A stretch of DNA of 34,690 nucleotides, from positions 1 through 34,690 of the forward strand of contig MU616879.1 in assembly GCA_025201705.1 (NCBI GenBank), in the 5' to 3' direction. Below are positions 20,239 to 30,846 of this stretch, one piece after another. The position numbers were made by a program, and so were the translations under genes. The notes beneath the pieces were generated by a model. It did no database searches, was not told the origin of the DNA, and worked only from the letters and a program-made list of their open reading frames with translations. This DNA is from Dissophora ornata. Taxonomy: Eukaryota; Mortierellomycota; Mortierellomycetes; Mortierellales; Mortierellaceae. Positions within the stretch are counted from its first letter, which is position 1, and each line of letters begins with the position of its first letter.

Positions 20239-23200
20239 TTATGCATTGCCGCTCTTAGTAGCAAGGCTGCAGAAGAGACTGTCCTTCTTCTGCAGAAGCG
20301 CCTGGGGCGTGTCAAACTCTGCAACACGGCCCTTCTCAAGCACCAGGATACGGTCACTGTCCATGATCGTGTTGATCCTATGTGCGATCGTCAAGACTGT
20401 GCATCCAGCAAATTCGCGTCTCAGCGCTCTCTGGATCGCATTGTCAGTCTCGATATCAATCGCTGCAGTGGCCTCATCAAGGCAAAGAACACGCGTGTTC
20501 TTGGAGAGCATGGCGCGGGAAAGGGACATGAGCTGACGTTGACCAAGCGACATGTTCTCACCGCCGTTCTCAATCGTAGTAGTGAGACCTTCGGGCAGCG
20601 TTTGGATATAAGCCTTGAGCGATGCAGACTCGAGCGCAGTCCAGATCTCGGCGTCGGTGTGGTTGTTGAAAGGGTCAAGGTTGGCGCGGATCGAGTCACC
20701 AAACAGGAAAGGATCCTGAGGAATGATGGTGAGGTGAGATCGGAGCTCATGCAGACCTAGCGTCGAGATGTCGATGCCGTCGATAGAGATAGATCCCTCT
20801 ACAGCTTCGATTATGCGGAAGAGAGCCAATGTCACGCTGGATTTGCCGGCACCAGTGCGGCCGACAATACCAACACGCTCGCCGCCCTTGATTGTCACAT
20901 CGATCTCCTTGAGGACCAGATCCAGACCGTCGCGGTAACGAGTGCTGTAGTGGTTGAAGGAGACCTCGCCAACTTGAGGCCACGCTTCGTCCGTCTTAGA
21001 GTCTGGGATGACATCACGAGCCTCGGGAGTGAGCTGCGAGTATTCGCGCACACGCTCAATCGACACGATTGACGTCTCGAGCGTGCAGGCAAGACTCAAG
21101 ATACGACTCATGATGATGGTCAGGGTACCGATCATAGAGAGGACAATGGAGAATAAACCAGAATGGACAGTGTTCCGTTGGACGATGGCCAAGAGGGCTA
21201 CAATCGTGAGAACAAGGAGACTTGTCATGTCCAACATGATCTGGAGCCAGCGAGTGGTGGCGTTACTCAGGTAACTGGTCTGTTGAGATCGGTCCAGAAG
21301 GGTGGTTGCCTGAACGGCGAAGCGGTCAGCGTCGTGGAAGGCCCGGATTGTGACCAGACCAGCCAAGGTCTCTCCGAAATGAGCGTACATGGGCGAGCGA
21401 GCTGCAGAGTCGAGGCGCTTGATCTCTCGAGACGAGATCAAGAAGAATCCACCAAGCCAGTAGTAACAAAATCCAAGTGGGATCATCACGATAGCGAAAT
21501 ACGGTGTAGCAGCGACACAGAATGCAAAAATATTGACCGCCATAAAGAGAATGAACATCAAATTCAGGAACTGAAGGGGCAGGTCCATGTCGACAGCGTT
21601 GATGTCGTGCGCGAACCGGTTGACGATCTTGCCGGAAGACGTGACATCGAAAAAGCTCATGGGGGATCTGATCAGAGGACCCAGCATCAAGGCGTGCAGC
21701 GTCTTGGAAGCCTTGCGAGCCATTACGATCATAGAGTTGGCAATCACAAAGACCAACATGAGTGCACTGGCGACAACCCATCCAAGATAGGTGACAATCC
21801 AATAGTGGCTCGAATGGCGTGGTTCCGTATTGGTAGCGACAGCCAAGGCGACCTCGTTACCCCAATTCTGCAGCCAGATCGAGGTGTACATCTGCACAAC
21901 CAAGAAAGCGATCGTAACAGCAAAGAAGAGGACCACGCCGACGAGACCCAGCCTTGTGATATAGAACTTGTAAACAGACCAACCGACTCGGCCCTGGGCA
22001 ATGATCTCCTCATCGACCTCATCCTTCTCGTCGATCTCGATATCTTCCTCCTTGACCTTGGACGACTTTGCGCGCTTGAAGGTCGGTCTCTTGACAGGAC
22101 CGGTGGGTCTGCTGGCAGAATCACCGTCTATTTCGACCTCTGATTTTCCCTCGATAACCTCGTCGCCAGAGTCCTCCGTGCTCGAGTTCTCATCGCGCTC
22201 CGCATCGTCGTCATCGGTCGCAGTGGTTTCCTTCTCGACCTCTGAAGAGGCGACAATGTTGCTCTCCTGGATCAACCGGAACAAGTCGCCCTCCGCATCC
22301 TCGATCAGCTCTGAATACGCGCCACACTGGGAGATCCTTCCTTGTTTGATGACTACAATCTGATCGACATCCTGCAAATGGTTGACTCCGTTCGTGACAA
22401 GAATACGAGTCTTGGAGGCGAGGATCGATGTCAGGGCCTGTTCAAAGATTTGATGGTCAACATGAGCGTCGACAGCCGAGAGTGGGTCATCGAAGATGTA
22501 GACATCAGCGTCAGCGTAGACTGCACGAGCGATTGAGATACGCTGCTTCTGTCCTCCAGACAGGTTAATTCCCTAAAAAAAATAGATATTTGGACGTGAT
22601 GAGTACATATACGACTGGTGATGGAAGAAATAAAATATGCCAACAAAGTTTCTCACCTTCTCTCCAATAACAGTCTTGTCGCCATCGACGAGCATCTTAA
22701 AGTCGGGCACCAAAGCACAGGCACGGACAGTGTTGAGGTAGCGCTCCTTCTCGAAGGGTCGCCCAAACAAAATGTTGTTTCGCACAGTGTCGTTCAAGAT
22801 CCAAGCCGACTGGGAAACGTATGCCAGCGATCCATGCGACCGGACCGTGCCCGAATACTTGTGCATCTCTCCAAGAAGCGCTGCGACCAGCGAGGATTTT
22901 CCCTCACCGACACGACCAACGACGGCTGTGAGAGCACCACGCTTGATCTTGAGGTTGATATCATGTAAGACTGGGCCCATACTGTCGCGCGTGTTTTCAG
23001 GTGAAGGTGAAGGTGAAGGCGAAAGTATTTCTGACTCCTCCTTCTTTTCGTCCACTACATTCAGATCCTCCATCTCTATTTCCTTCTTGTTCTTCTTGGA
23101 GCTCTTCTTGGCATCATTGGCATCCTTCTTTGCCTGTTCCTGTGCCTCCTTTTCCTTCTTCTCGATTGAAGCTTGGATGGCCTCTGGTGTGTACCATCCA

Positions 23201-25273
23201 AAATTGCCATCCGAGATCTCATAAGCGAACTCCGAGGCATTTGGATCAAGGCTCCGCGATACATTACCATCGTCGATTTCTTCAGAGTTCAAAAAGTCTC
23301 TCAGGCGTTCAAAAGAGACCTTACCACTGATGACGACCGAGAAGGACTGGTTGATCATTCCGACGGGATCCTCCAGCATGTTGATCATCGTGATGGTCGT
23401 AAAGATGCGTTGGATATCCAGAGGTTTGTCTGCGGGGGCGATGGCAGTATAGACGGACAAGGTTGCAAAGATACAAAGGGGTGTAACCATGTTTGCAAAG
23501 ACCGCGACAATGCAGATCCAGGCATAGAATTCTCGAAGTTTGTTCAGTTGCTCTAAACGGACCTTGTCGATCTTCTTGACAAAGTAGGATTCCCAGGCGT
23601 AGAGTTTGATAGATTTCATGTAGGTGACCAGCTCTGTGATAAGTTTCATACGCTTGTCCGACCTCTCCATCATGCCCTTCTGAGCGTTGCCAATCTTTGG
23701 AGAGCAGATGATGGTGACAACTAGAATCACGAACACGACAGCGATACTGGCAAACATCGCATACTGGACTTGACCGTAAAGCATGATGACAACGATGATC
23801 ACCTCAAGGAGCGAGCTCCAGACATAGTGGACAAAGGTGAAGAACGCCACAACCTTGTCGACATCTGTGCTCATGTGGTTCACGATCGAACCCATTCCTT
23901 CTTGCTTGTTCGTTGAGCTCAGGCGAAGGGCTTTGCGGTAGATCAGGTTGATGAGCACTCCGCGAGCCTTGAGACCGGCGTTGTAGTTGATGTTTTGGAA
24001 TTGACCGTCAAAGATCGAAGAGAGAACTCCGGAGGCGAAGACTGCAATCAGCAATCCGAAGCCAATCCATGCCTGCTGTGGCACTATTCCCTGAATCTTG
24101 GCGGCTTCAGAGTAAGTGGTGATGAAGCCAATGAGGGAGGAGAAGAGGAGGGGACGAACGTACAGCGCACAGATGTAGAGCACTCGAGGAACCGTGGCTG
24201 TCGTGAAGCTGTATCCGACGGTGTAGAACACAACGCTAATGAGATTAACCTGTCCCCTCTTGACCTTGGACTCGTCGGCGCTGACACCTCTCGCTCCTTC
24301 CTCCTTGATATTCTGCAACAAGATCGCCTCATCGGCATCCATCTTGGCCTTGGTCGTCAAGTACAGAGGGTAACTCTGCAACTTTGGGTGCACGTTCCAG
24401 ATATCGTCCATCCTCAGGGCCTTCTTCTTTCCGTTGTTCAGCAACGGCAACAACCAAAAGAAGGAGATTCGAGTAAAATAGTTGGATCGAGGTTCAGGGG
24501 AAGGGTTCTTTTGAGCGACGACCACCACGTCGCGTCGGACAAGGGATTTGTAGTTTGGTTTGGGGATGTTTTCAATTAGGAAGATGAGGGAGGCGACGAT
24601 GGTGAAGAGGAGTTTGAGGAGAGGCAGAGGGGATGAGAGGCCGTCGGTGGACTCTTGGATCCAGGAGCGGGTCGGAAAGATGGAGATCAAGGCTGTGCAG
24701 AGCCAGAAGACAAGAAGGCTCGACGAAGGGTTCATCATGTTGAAGTACTCGTACCAATGCAACACCGCTGCACCAGACTAAGACGTTTTTGTAAGGGGAC
24801 AAATTGCGAATGGGGGAGGGTCAGTTTTCTTCTCGATGGGAAGGAAAAAAAAGTAAAACGACTCGGCGTAGTCATTGAATACATACCAGTGCAAGCAAGT
24901 ATATGACGGTGCTCAAGACACTCGACGACCAGTAGTTGTCCTGAGAGACAATCTCGACCAAGAGCGCTAGTTGGATGGCCTCGGCTGCCACGACGAGCAG
25001 CATCTTCAAATAAAAGACCGCATTCGCATGGACTCCCTCGAGACGTCCCTTGCCAATCACTTTATTCAAGCGTGGCGCGAGAAAGATAAGCAGAGCCATG
25101 CTAGGAAGCAGCGTAAGCACGCTTTATAGGTTTCAGGAAGGACCGTGTGTGTGTGTGGGGGGGGGGATTGTTAGTACTGATAGTACATAAGGGCCAATTA
25201 CAAGAAGGCCATGTGTTTATGTGTGTGAGAGAGAGTGAGGGTACCTGTCTTGGAAGCACAGCGTAAAGTCCAT
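20239..25273 (-). CDS. ABCC/MRP-type full-length ABC transporter
   Basis: Exports organic anions or glutathione conjugates at the expense of ATP; fungal relatives (Ycf1, Bpt1) sit in the vacuole membrane. Exons in transcript order are 25273-25245, 25121-24887, 24777-22657 and 22572-20239, giving 1,572 residues. Residue 1 follows from a 29-nt first exon (MDFTLCFQD) that joins VLTLLPSMALL, matching MRP-like N termini. The order is TMD0 (about 1-190), TMD1 (about 280-560), NBD1 with Walker A GRVGEGKSS (near 710), signature LSGGQ (near 799, opening the last exon) and Walker B VYIFDDP, an acidic linker (about 890-960), TMD2, then NBD2 with Walker A GRTGAGKSS (near 1369), signature MSLGQRQ, Walker B VLCLDEA and switch His in TIAHR. 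In NBD1 the switch His is Asn (VTNGV). Scraps of similar genes flank this one. Substrate unknown. Confidence 0.93.
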
Positions 25274-25495
25274 GGCGCGTCTTTCGCTGAAGACGGCCCA
25301 GCCTTCTGCATCACAGAATGGCATTGGATGAATACGACTTGGCGAGATAGAAAAGAGTCTGTGACTGTATGGTACAGAGCAAATACAGAGATATGAGGAG
25401 ACTTCGCGACCAGGGGGATAAGAGAGTGGCGGGAGGTAGAAAGCTCTGACAGTAGTTTAAAGAATGGGGGGAGGAAGTTAGACAGGGATGACGAT

Positions 25496-25504
25496 CCTTT
25501 TATA
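25496..25504 (-). promoter_or_regulatory. TATA box of the ABCC transporter gene
   Basis: TATAAAAGG on the minus strand, 223 bases upstream of the ATG at 25273 and followed by a C/T-rich stretch. Confidence 0.55.
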
Positions 25505-25700
25505 TCGGAACTCTCGCAGTCGGAAATGGAAATTCGGACCTTACCAAATGCGCTCCAAATTTGAGTGTAATACAGTTCAGGACTGCATTGCATGTAAACA
25601 ATTGCTCCGCCAAGATCTGTTGCGGAAACACAGGAAAATACAGGGATCCTATCCAAACATGGATGACAATGCAGAAAAAAGAGTTCTCGATTGTCATATT

Positions 25701-25801
25701 TGTGTCGTTTTTTGCTCCGTGCAAAAGCCTGATCCACGACTCCATTATGCATGTGTCGTTTTTTGGCCCTGCGCAAAGCATGATCCACGGCTCCATTCGG
25801 A
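25701..25801. repeat. 51-bp imperfect direct repeat, two copies
   Basis: Copies at 25701-25751 and 25752-25801 both begin TGTGTCGTTTTTTG and both contain TGATCCACG and CTCCATT, with scattered substitutions in between. Confidence 0.8.
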
Positions 25802-26917
25802 TCCGTGGTCCTGTCGCTCATATATTTTAGGCATCCGACCTGGAATTCACAGGAAACATCGCACTCAGAGGACCGCTCTCAATAATATCTTTTTTTTCCG
25901 TTGTTGCTTGGTGCAACACTCGCATACTGAGCACATGAACACATGCCCATTCGTTCGATATGTTCAATTTTTCGACTCCTGGCACCCTCTTCTTGCCACC
26001 TTGGCAAAAATTAAAGTTGTTGCAGAAATCATTTTGTCGACCGTCTTGGCATGTGGATTTTTTTTCCCAGGAGGAACTTTTCTGGCCAAGACGACATCAT
26101 CTTCCAGGGAAATAGACGAAAGCGCGGCATGGGAAGACCCTTGTAAACAGTGAGTTGGGAGAGAGAGGATTTTTTTTTCAATAACAACAATGTCTCTCTG
26201 GTTTATTAACGTGGCGGAAACAAAGTGAGTTGGTGATAGTCCCCATGTCTTGTCCACGGACGCGATAAAAGCCCACTTCACTCCTATCCTTGTCCTGTGC
26301 CTCAGTGTTGACAACGACTACTAGAGGTCCAACGCTATTGAATTGTTTTCTTTCCGGTCTTGCTTGTTATTCTGCTTGTTTGGCGTAGAGAAGAATATGA
26401 CTCTGCGACAGATTCAGGAAATAACAAAAATACCAAAACAGTTCACTGGTCATCCCATGCCATGCTCATGAGATGAAATTGGAGCAAAAAAAAAAAAAAA
26501 AAAATGCGGCGTGGGTGGATAGACTGGCATTTAATAGCCGTTTTTGGCTTTCACTGTGCTCTCCACCCCCCATTTCCAGTAGTCCAGTAGTCCAATGGGA
26601 TCATCTCCGGGCTAGGTGTCCCAGGATCTATTACACTCACAAGGTTTGAGAATAGGCGAACGTTATATAGACGTCGCCTACAGCCGATGTTTATTTTGTT
26701 TTCGTTCTTACAACGATGATGGTTCTTGGCAAGAACAAGCCACGGCTTCCGCAGCATTTGCTGTTGTTCCCAGCGGGACGTTATCGATAAGCTGGAGCGT
26801 TCGACATGTGTGAACCAACAGTCTTTCGCACATATTATACCAATAATACGTGAGAAGACTGATAATATATATTTGCATTCCAAAACCAATCGTTGCGTTT
26901 CCGCTCATTGATACAGG

Positions 26918-27205
26918 ACACTATCATCCTTCCTCTGCAACGCGGGCCCTCTCGAGCACCAGGATACGGCCACTGCCCATGGCCGGTTGATCCTGTGAGC
27001 GACCATCAAGACCGTGCATCCAGCGGACTCGCGTCTCGGTGCTCTCTGGATAGCATTGTCAGCATCGATGTCGATCGCTACAATTTCCAAATGCGCATGG
27101 GCGAAGGACATGAGCTATTGCTAACCAATTAATTTAATCTCGCCGCCATTCTCAATCATCGCGGACAAACCCGTAGCCAGAGTCTAGATAAATACCGCGT
27201 ATCTA
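26918..27205 (-). pseudogene. Decayed fragment of an ABCC transporter NBD2
   Basis: The minus strand reads DNAIQRAPRRESAGCTVL then VAHRIN, clearly related to DNAIQRALRREFAGCTVL and IAHRIN in NBD2 of the intact ABCC gene. At DNA level, plus-strand 26943-27056 aligns along its length with 20325-20451, and the part up to about 27205 aligns with the region encoding the signature motif (20525-20630). The Walker B region (corresponding to about 20465-20510) and part of the 3' end are deleted or scrambled, and stops are present. This is a non-functional relic of a second ABCC copy in the same orientation, 1.6 kb upstream of the intact gene. Confidence 0.8.
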
Positions 27206-27330
27206 ACAGTAGCCTCACGTGGTATAACTCCATGCGCAGTCGTAGATATGACAATGAGGAAGTGGCAGCGCTGAGCTATCATTTTTCTAGTAGCCGTTAT
27301 TTGTCGCTACTTCTCTTGACGGAGGAGAGC

Positions 27331-27660
27331 TCACCTTGAGTAGTTTTGCCTTCTTAACCAAGCTGAACACTTTGCCGCTCTCTCCATGCCCATCTGTTCC
27401 ATTAAGGGAATATAGCGGATAAGCCGGTAATTCAATGCCCCATGACGCCAGCCAACGCACAGCGAAGCCAATGACTTATGTGTCCCTTCCTTCCTTCCTT
27501 TTTTCCCTGTCCCCTTGACTTCAGTTCCTGGCATGTTTGCCTTGAGCGCAAAGACCACTTTTTTCCTGAAGCGCGTGTATGGGACATTGGTAGCGATAGA
27601 CCTAAAAATTGATTGAATGGCGCGTGATATCTCTGCAACTGTCGGCCTCGTGTCTCCTCA
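27331..27660 (-). pseudogene. Unidentified minus-strand ORF remnant
   Basis: A single open frame of about 108 codons, without a convincing start, runs from the TGA at about 27661-27663 to a TGA at 27331. It contains FRSIATNVPYTRFRKKVVFA and GWRHGALNYRLIRYI. Composition is protein-like and rich in Arg/Lys. I recognise no family. It lies beside the ABCC relic in the same orientation and may be part of a mobile element or another broken gene. Confidence 0.25.
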
Positions 27661-27663
27661 CTC

Positions 27664-28183
27664 AGGGCCTGTCTGTTTGAAATGATTCATAGAAGCCCGC
27701 TCGATGAACGGGGTCATGATGTGCACGCATGTTGCATGAAGGAAGAATAAACGATCTGTCGTATAGGATTCTTAACTGTGGGTGAAACACCAAATGTCGG
27801 AGCGGCATAGGCACAGGCCAAGTTGGATCGAGGACTGCCTGTGCTCCAACCCGTAGTAAGGCCCAGAGAAGTCTTAGCCACCTCCTCCTACTCCATCGCG
27901 CATGTCGTTTGCGAGATCAATTCCGTGGGACATCTCGTAAAAGTAACCCGGTTTTCTATCCCAGCCTTACATTACTTGCTTGCTTCCATCACTTCTTCCC
28001 GCGAATATTTCCCTCGCACGCGTGTATTTCATATAAACTCTCACCTCTCATATCGATTTATACTTCAAAAGAGCGTCCTCGCCTTGTGTCGCTTTTTCGT
28101 TGTGCATTCACACAATAAAGTTATCGCAATAGCGACACAACCGACACAACCGACTTGAAGAAGAGTCCGTTGTACGAGAACAC
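27664..28183. other. Promoter region of the secreted coiled-coil gene
   Basis: Carries the TATA box at 28032-28037 and a duplicated CGACACAAC unit close to 28132-28149. No gene is evident. Confidence 0.5.
28032..28037 (+). promoter_or_regulatory. TATA box of the secreted coiled-coil gene
   Basis: TATAAA lies 152 bases upstream of the ATG at 28184 and is followed by C/T-rich sequence. Confidence 0.5.
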
Positions 28184-30593
28184 ATGAGGTTCCATGCGAC
28201 ATCTCTTGGTAAGCAAACGTAAATTGACGTGCATCGGAGGGAGATCTCTTTGTGTCGTTTCGTGGCATTGTACTCGCCTCGCCAAGCGCGAGCACGGGCG
28301 CATGGGTACTTTTGGGGGGTACATCCATGCATCCATTCACTAGCTAACATTTTTTCTACCTCTTCGTGCTTTAGCTGGCGCGGTGGCCTTGTTCACGCTG
28401 GCCACTTCCCAGTGCCGGACCGTCGATGCCAAGGGCCTCGCGTCTTGGTTCGGTAAAAGTCACCAACCCATCCAAGTCAGAGAATACGATGACAAGAATG
28501 CGTTCAGCAACTTGAAAAGAACAGATGGTAAAAATGATATGGCTCAAGCCAGCGAAATCATGTATGCTTCGATCAACGGCCCCTCGGATATATCGACTGC
28601 TTCCTGCCCTGTGGATCTGGGGAGCTCGTCACCTTGTCGCAACACATTGATCCCCACCCATCATCATCATCACCATGAGCAACAGTACGTGGACTCGCAT
28701 GCCGCCTCGCAATATGTGGAATCGCCTTATCTGAGACTCACTCATAAGACGAACGTCGGTCATGGAGCATGCCCGTCCTCCCACAGGTCGGGTACTGGAA
28801 TTTCAATGGCGCCAACGACCACTCCCACCAAGGCTGGAACTACAACAGTTGCCGATACTGGCGAAGAAACTACGGCAACAATGCTCAGCACTCCGCGATC
28901 GGCAGATGAACCTCATTTCCGGTACAGCGTAATGGATCATATCCAAAAACGGTTTGGGCAAGTCGTTAATTTCCTCAGCGCACTGGCTCCTCATCAAGAC
29001 GACGAGATCCAGCTCTATGGAGAGGACGACGATGACGATGACGACGCGGTGGAGTTTTTCGATGAAGAGGATGTCGTCGCGGACGGCGTAAACGAAATCA
29101 AAAAGAGGCGTGTGAATGATGACAAGGATGAGTATGGTCACTTTAAGGGTTGGTCCCCTTCTTCGCCATCGCCTTCCTTGGCATCAGGAAACAGGGACAG
29201 GGACACCGCCACTGGCGTTGGTGGAGCAGAGAAAGATGGTGGAAGCGGAGGATTTGATCATAAACGAGCTGACCATGAACCGGACCCCACTTTCAGCATC
29301 CTGCTCGTGTTCGACAAAATCAAGAGAGGTCTGCTAGACACCTTTGATTTTGATCGCCATAAGGACGATGTTCACTTTGATGATGTCGGCAAGACAGCAG
29401 ATCGTATTGAAGAGGACGAGCACACGTCCGGCGCCCTTCCTGTGGTCGACAAACTAAAGAGAGACTTGCCCAAGGCCTGGGGTTTCGGACACCACAAGGA
29501 CCATCAAGAATCAGACAAGGTGAGCAAGGGCGAGCGAGATATGTCTACCAGCACTGCACACGTTCAGAAGAGACATGATGACAATGACGAGAAGTACACT
29601 ACCCACAGCATGGGCAACATTGATGGTGAAGACATCCTCGCGCGCATACTGGACTACATCCCTCGCAAGGTCCATCGCAAGATCCACCGTGATGCCTCTC
29701 TACACGTCGAGAACCTCAAGACCGAAGCTCAAAACTTTGTGTCCCAAAAGAAGCATGAACTCGCCGACGCTGCAAGCGAAAAATCAGCCAAACTCAAGAA
29801 TGAGGCCTACGGATATCATCTGCAACAGCAGAACGAAGACCTCAAATACATGGCCGCCGACAAGATTGCACACGCCCAGCAAGGGATGAAAGATTACGCC
29901 CACCAAAAGCAACAAGAAGCCGCTCAGCGCAGAGCAGAGGAGGCGGCCCTCAAGAAACGCCAAGACCAAGAGGCTGCAGAGACCAGAGTCAAGGAGAAGA
30001 AGGCCGCTGAAGAGGACGCCAAGCGCTTCACAGCCGAACAGGCTGCTGCTGCCAAAGCCGAAGCCCATCTTCAAAAACAACTAGCGCAACTTCTTGCCCA
30101 AGAAAGGAAGGAGACTGAGGAACGTGAAGTCGCTCAAAGGAAGGCTGCCAAAAAGGCTGCCAAGGATAAAGCCGATGTCTTGAAAAAGCTTCAAACCGAA
30201 CTGGCCGCCATCGACAAGAAAGCTGCTGCTAGCAAGGCCTCTCTAGATGCCCTGATCGCCGCCGAGGGCAAAGCCCATGAAGCGCTTCAGGATGCTGAGA
30301 ATAAGAAGCATGAGGCAGTTATCAAAATTACCCAGGACAAGATCGTAGCCGAGAAAAAAGCTGTCGAGGCCAAGAAGCTTGCTGATGAGAAGGCTGCCAT
30401 GGCGAAGCTGAAGAAGCGACAAGATAAAGAGGAGAAAGCTGCAAAGAAGGAAGCGAAAAAGGCTGAAACTGAGGCCAAGAAGCGAAGGGATATGCTCGAG
30501 AAGCATGAGGTGGAACTGGAAAACGTTAGGAGGGCCAAAGTCGTGGCAGAGCGTATGGTACGGGAAGCCCGGCTGAAGGCTGAGCATGTGTAG
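28184..30593 (+). CDS. Predicted secreted protein with long charged alpha-helix
   Basis: Exon 1 is only 25 nt (28184-28208). A 166-nt intron with GTAAGC donor, CTAAC branch-like site at 28353-28357 and TTTAG acceptor leads to exon 2 (28375-30593), giving 747 residues. Splicing creates a signal-peptide-like N terminus, MRFHATSLAGAVALFTLATS, with possible cleavage near residue 27; the unspliced frame has no ATG here. The middle (about 30-430) looks disordered, with six histidines near 104, seven or more aspartates near 227, and repeated (F/V)DK(I/L)KR(G/D)L segments. From about 455 to the end it is Lys/Glu/Ala-rich without proline, predicting a long single helix or coiled coil. I recognise no enzyme domain. 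It could be a secreted or ER-lumen structural protein, or an effector-like protein. The gene converges on the TEA factor. Confidence 0.75.
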
Positions 30594-30846
30594 GACACTG
30601 TTATCCGCTCCAAGACTTAAAAAAAGTATTTGTTCGTAGTTCGTTGTCTGCCGATGGAGCGGCAATCAAGGTTAAGACAAAATATCGACATCGAGTAAAA
30701 TGAAGTAGACAAATGTCATTTATTTTTATGTTCAGCGCATTTGAAGCGGAATTGCCCAAATGCTTTTCGAGAAGAGAGAAGGCGTAGAATATACAATATG
30801 TCGTTTATGTGTAAAATGGAAGTGTGCTCTGAGCTGAGTTTCAGGT
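30594..30846. other. Short convergent intergenic region
   Basis: 253 bases separate the stop codons of two convergent genes. It carries AATAAA on the minus strand at 30719-30724, a likely polyadenylation signal for the TEA factor. Confidence 0.5.
30719..30724 (-). terminator. Polyadenylation signal of the TEA factor gene
   Basis: AATAAA on the minus strand, about 123 bases beyond the TGA at 30847. Confidence 0.45.

Larger units (their letters stand above)
25274..26917. other. ABCC promoter and intergenic debris
   Basis: Nearest the ABCC start is a pyrimidine-rich leader (on the minus strand) and a TATA box at 25496-25504. Beyond it lie the 51-bp direct repeat (25701-25801), an A run at 26487-26504, and no recognised gene. 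The 221-codon plus-strand frame at 25488-26153 crosses the promoter and the repeat, with Cys/His-rich random-looking content. Confidence 0.5.

Noticed and set aside
21163..22143. 326-codon plus-strand ORF inside the ABCC gene
   Set aside because: It lies wholly antisense to the conserved transporter exon and has a composition typical of a complementary-strand shadow.
25488..26153. 221-codon plus-strand ORF
   Set aside because: It starts in the ABCC promoter, runs through the 51-bp repeat, and its Cys/His content comes from the repeat. No domain or promoter supports it.
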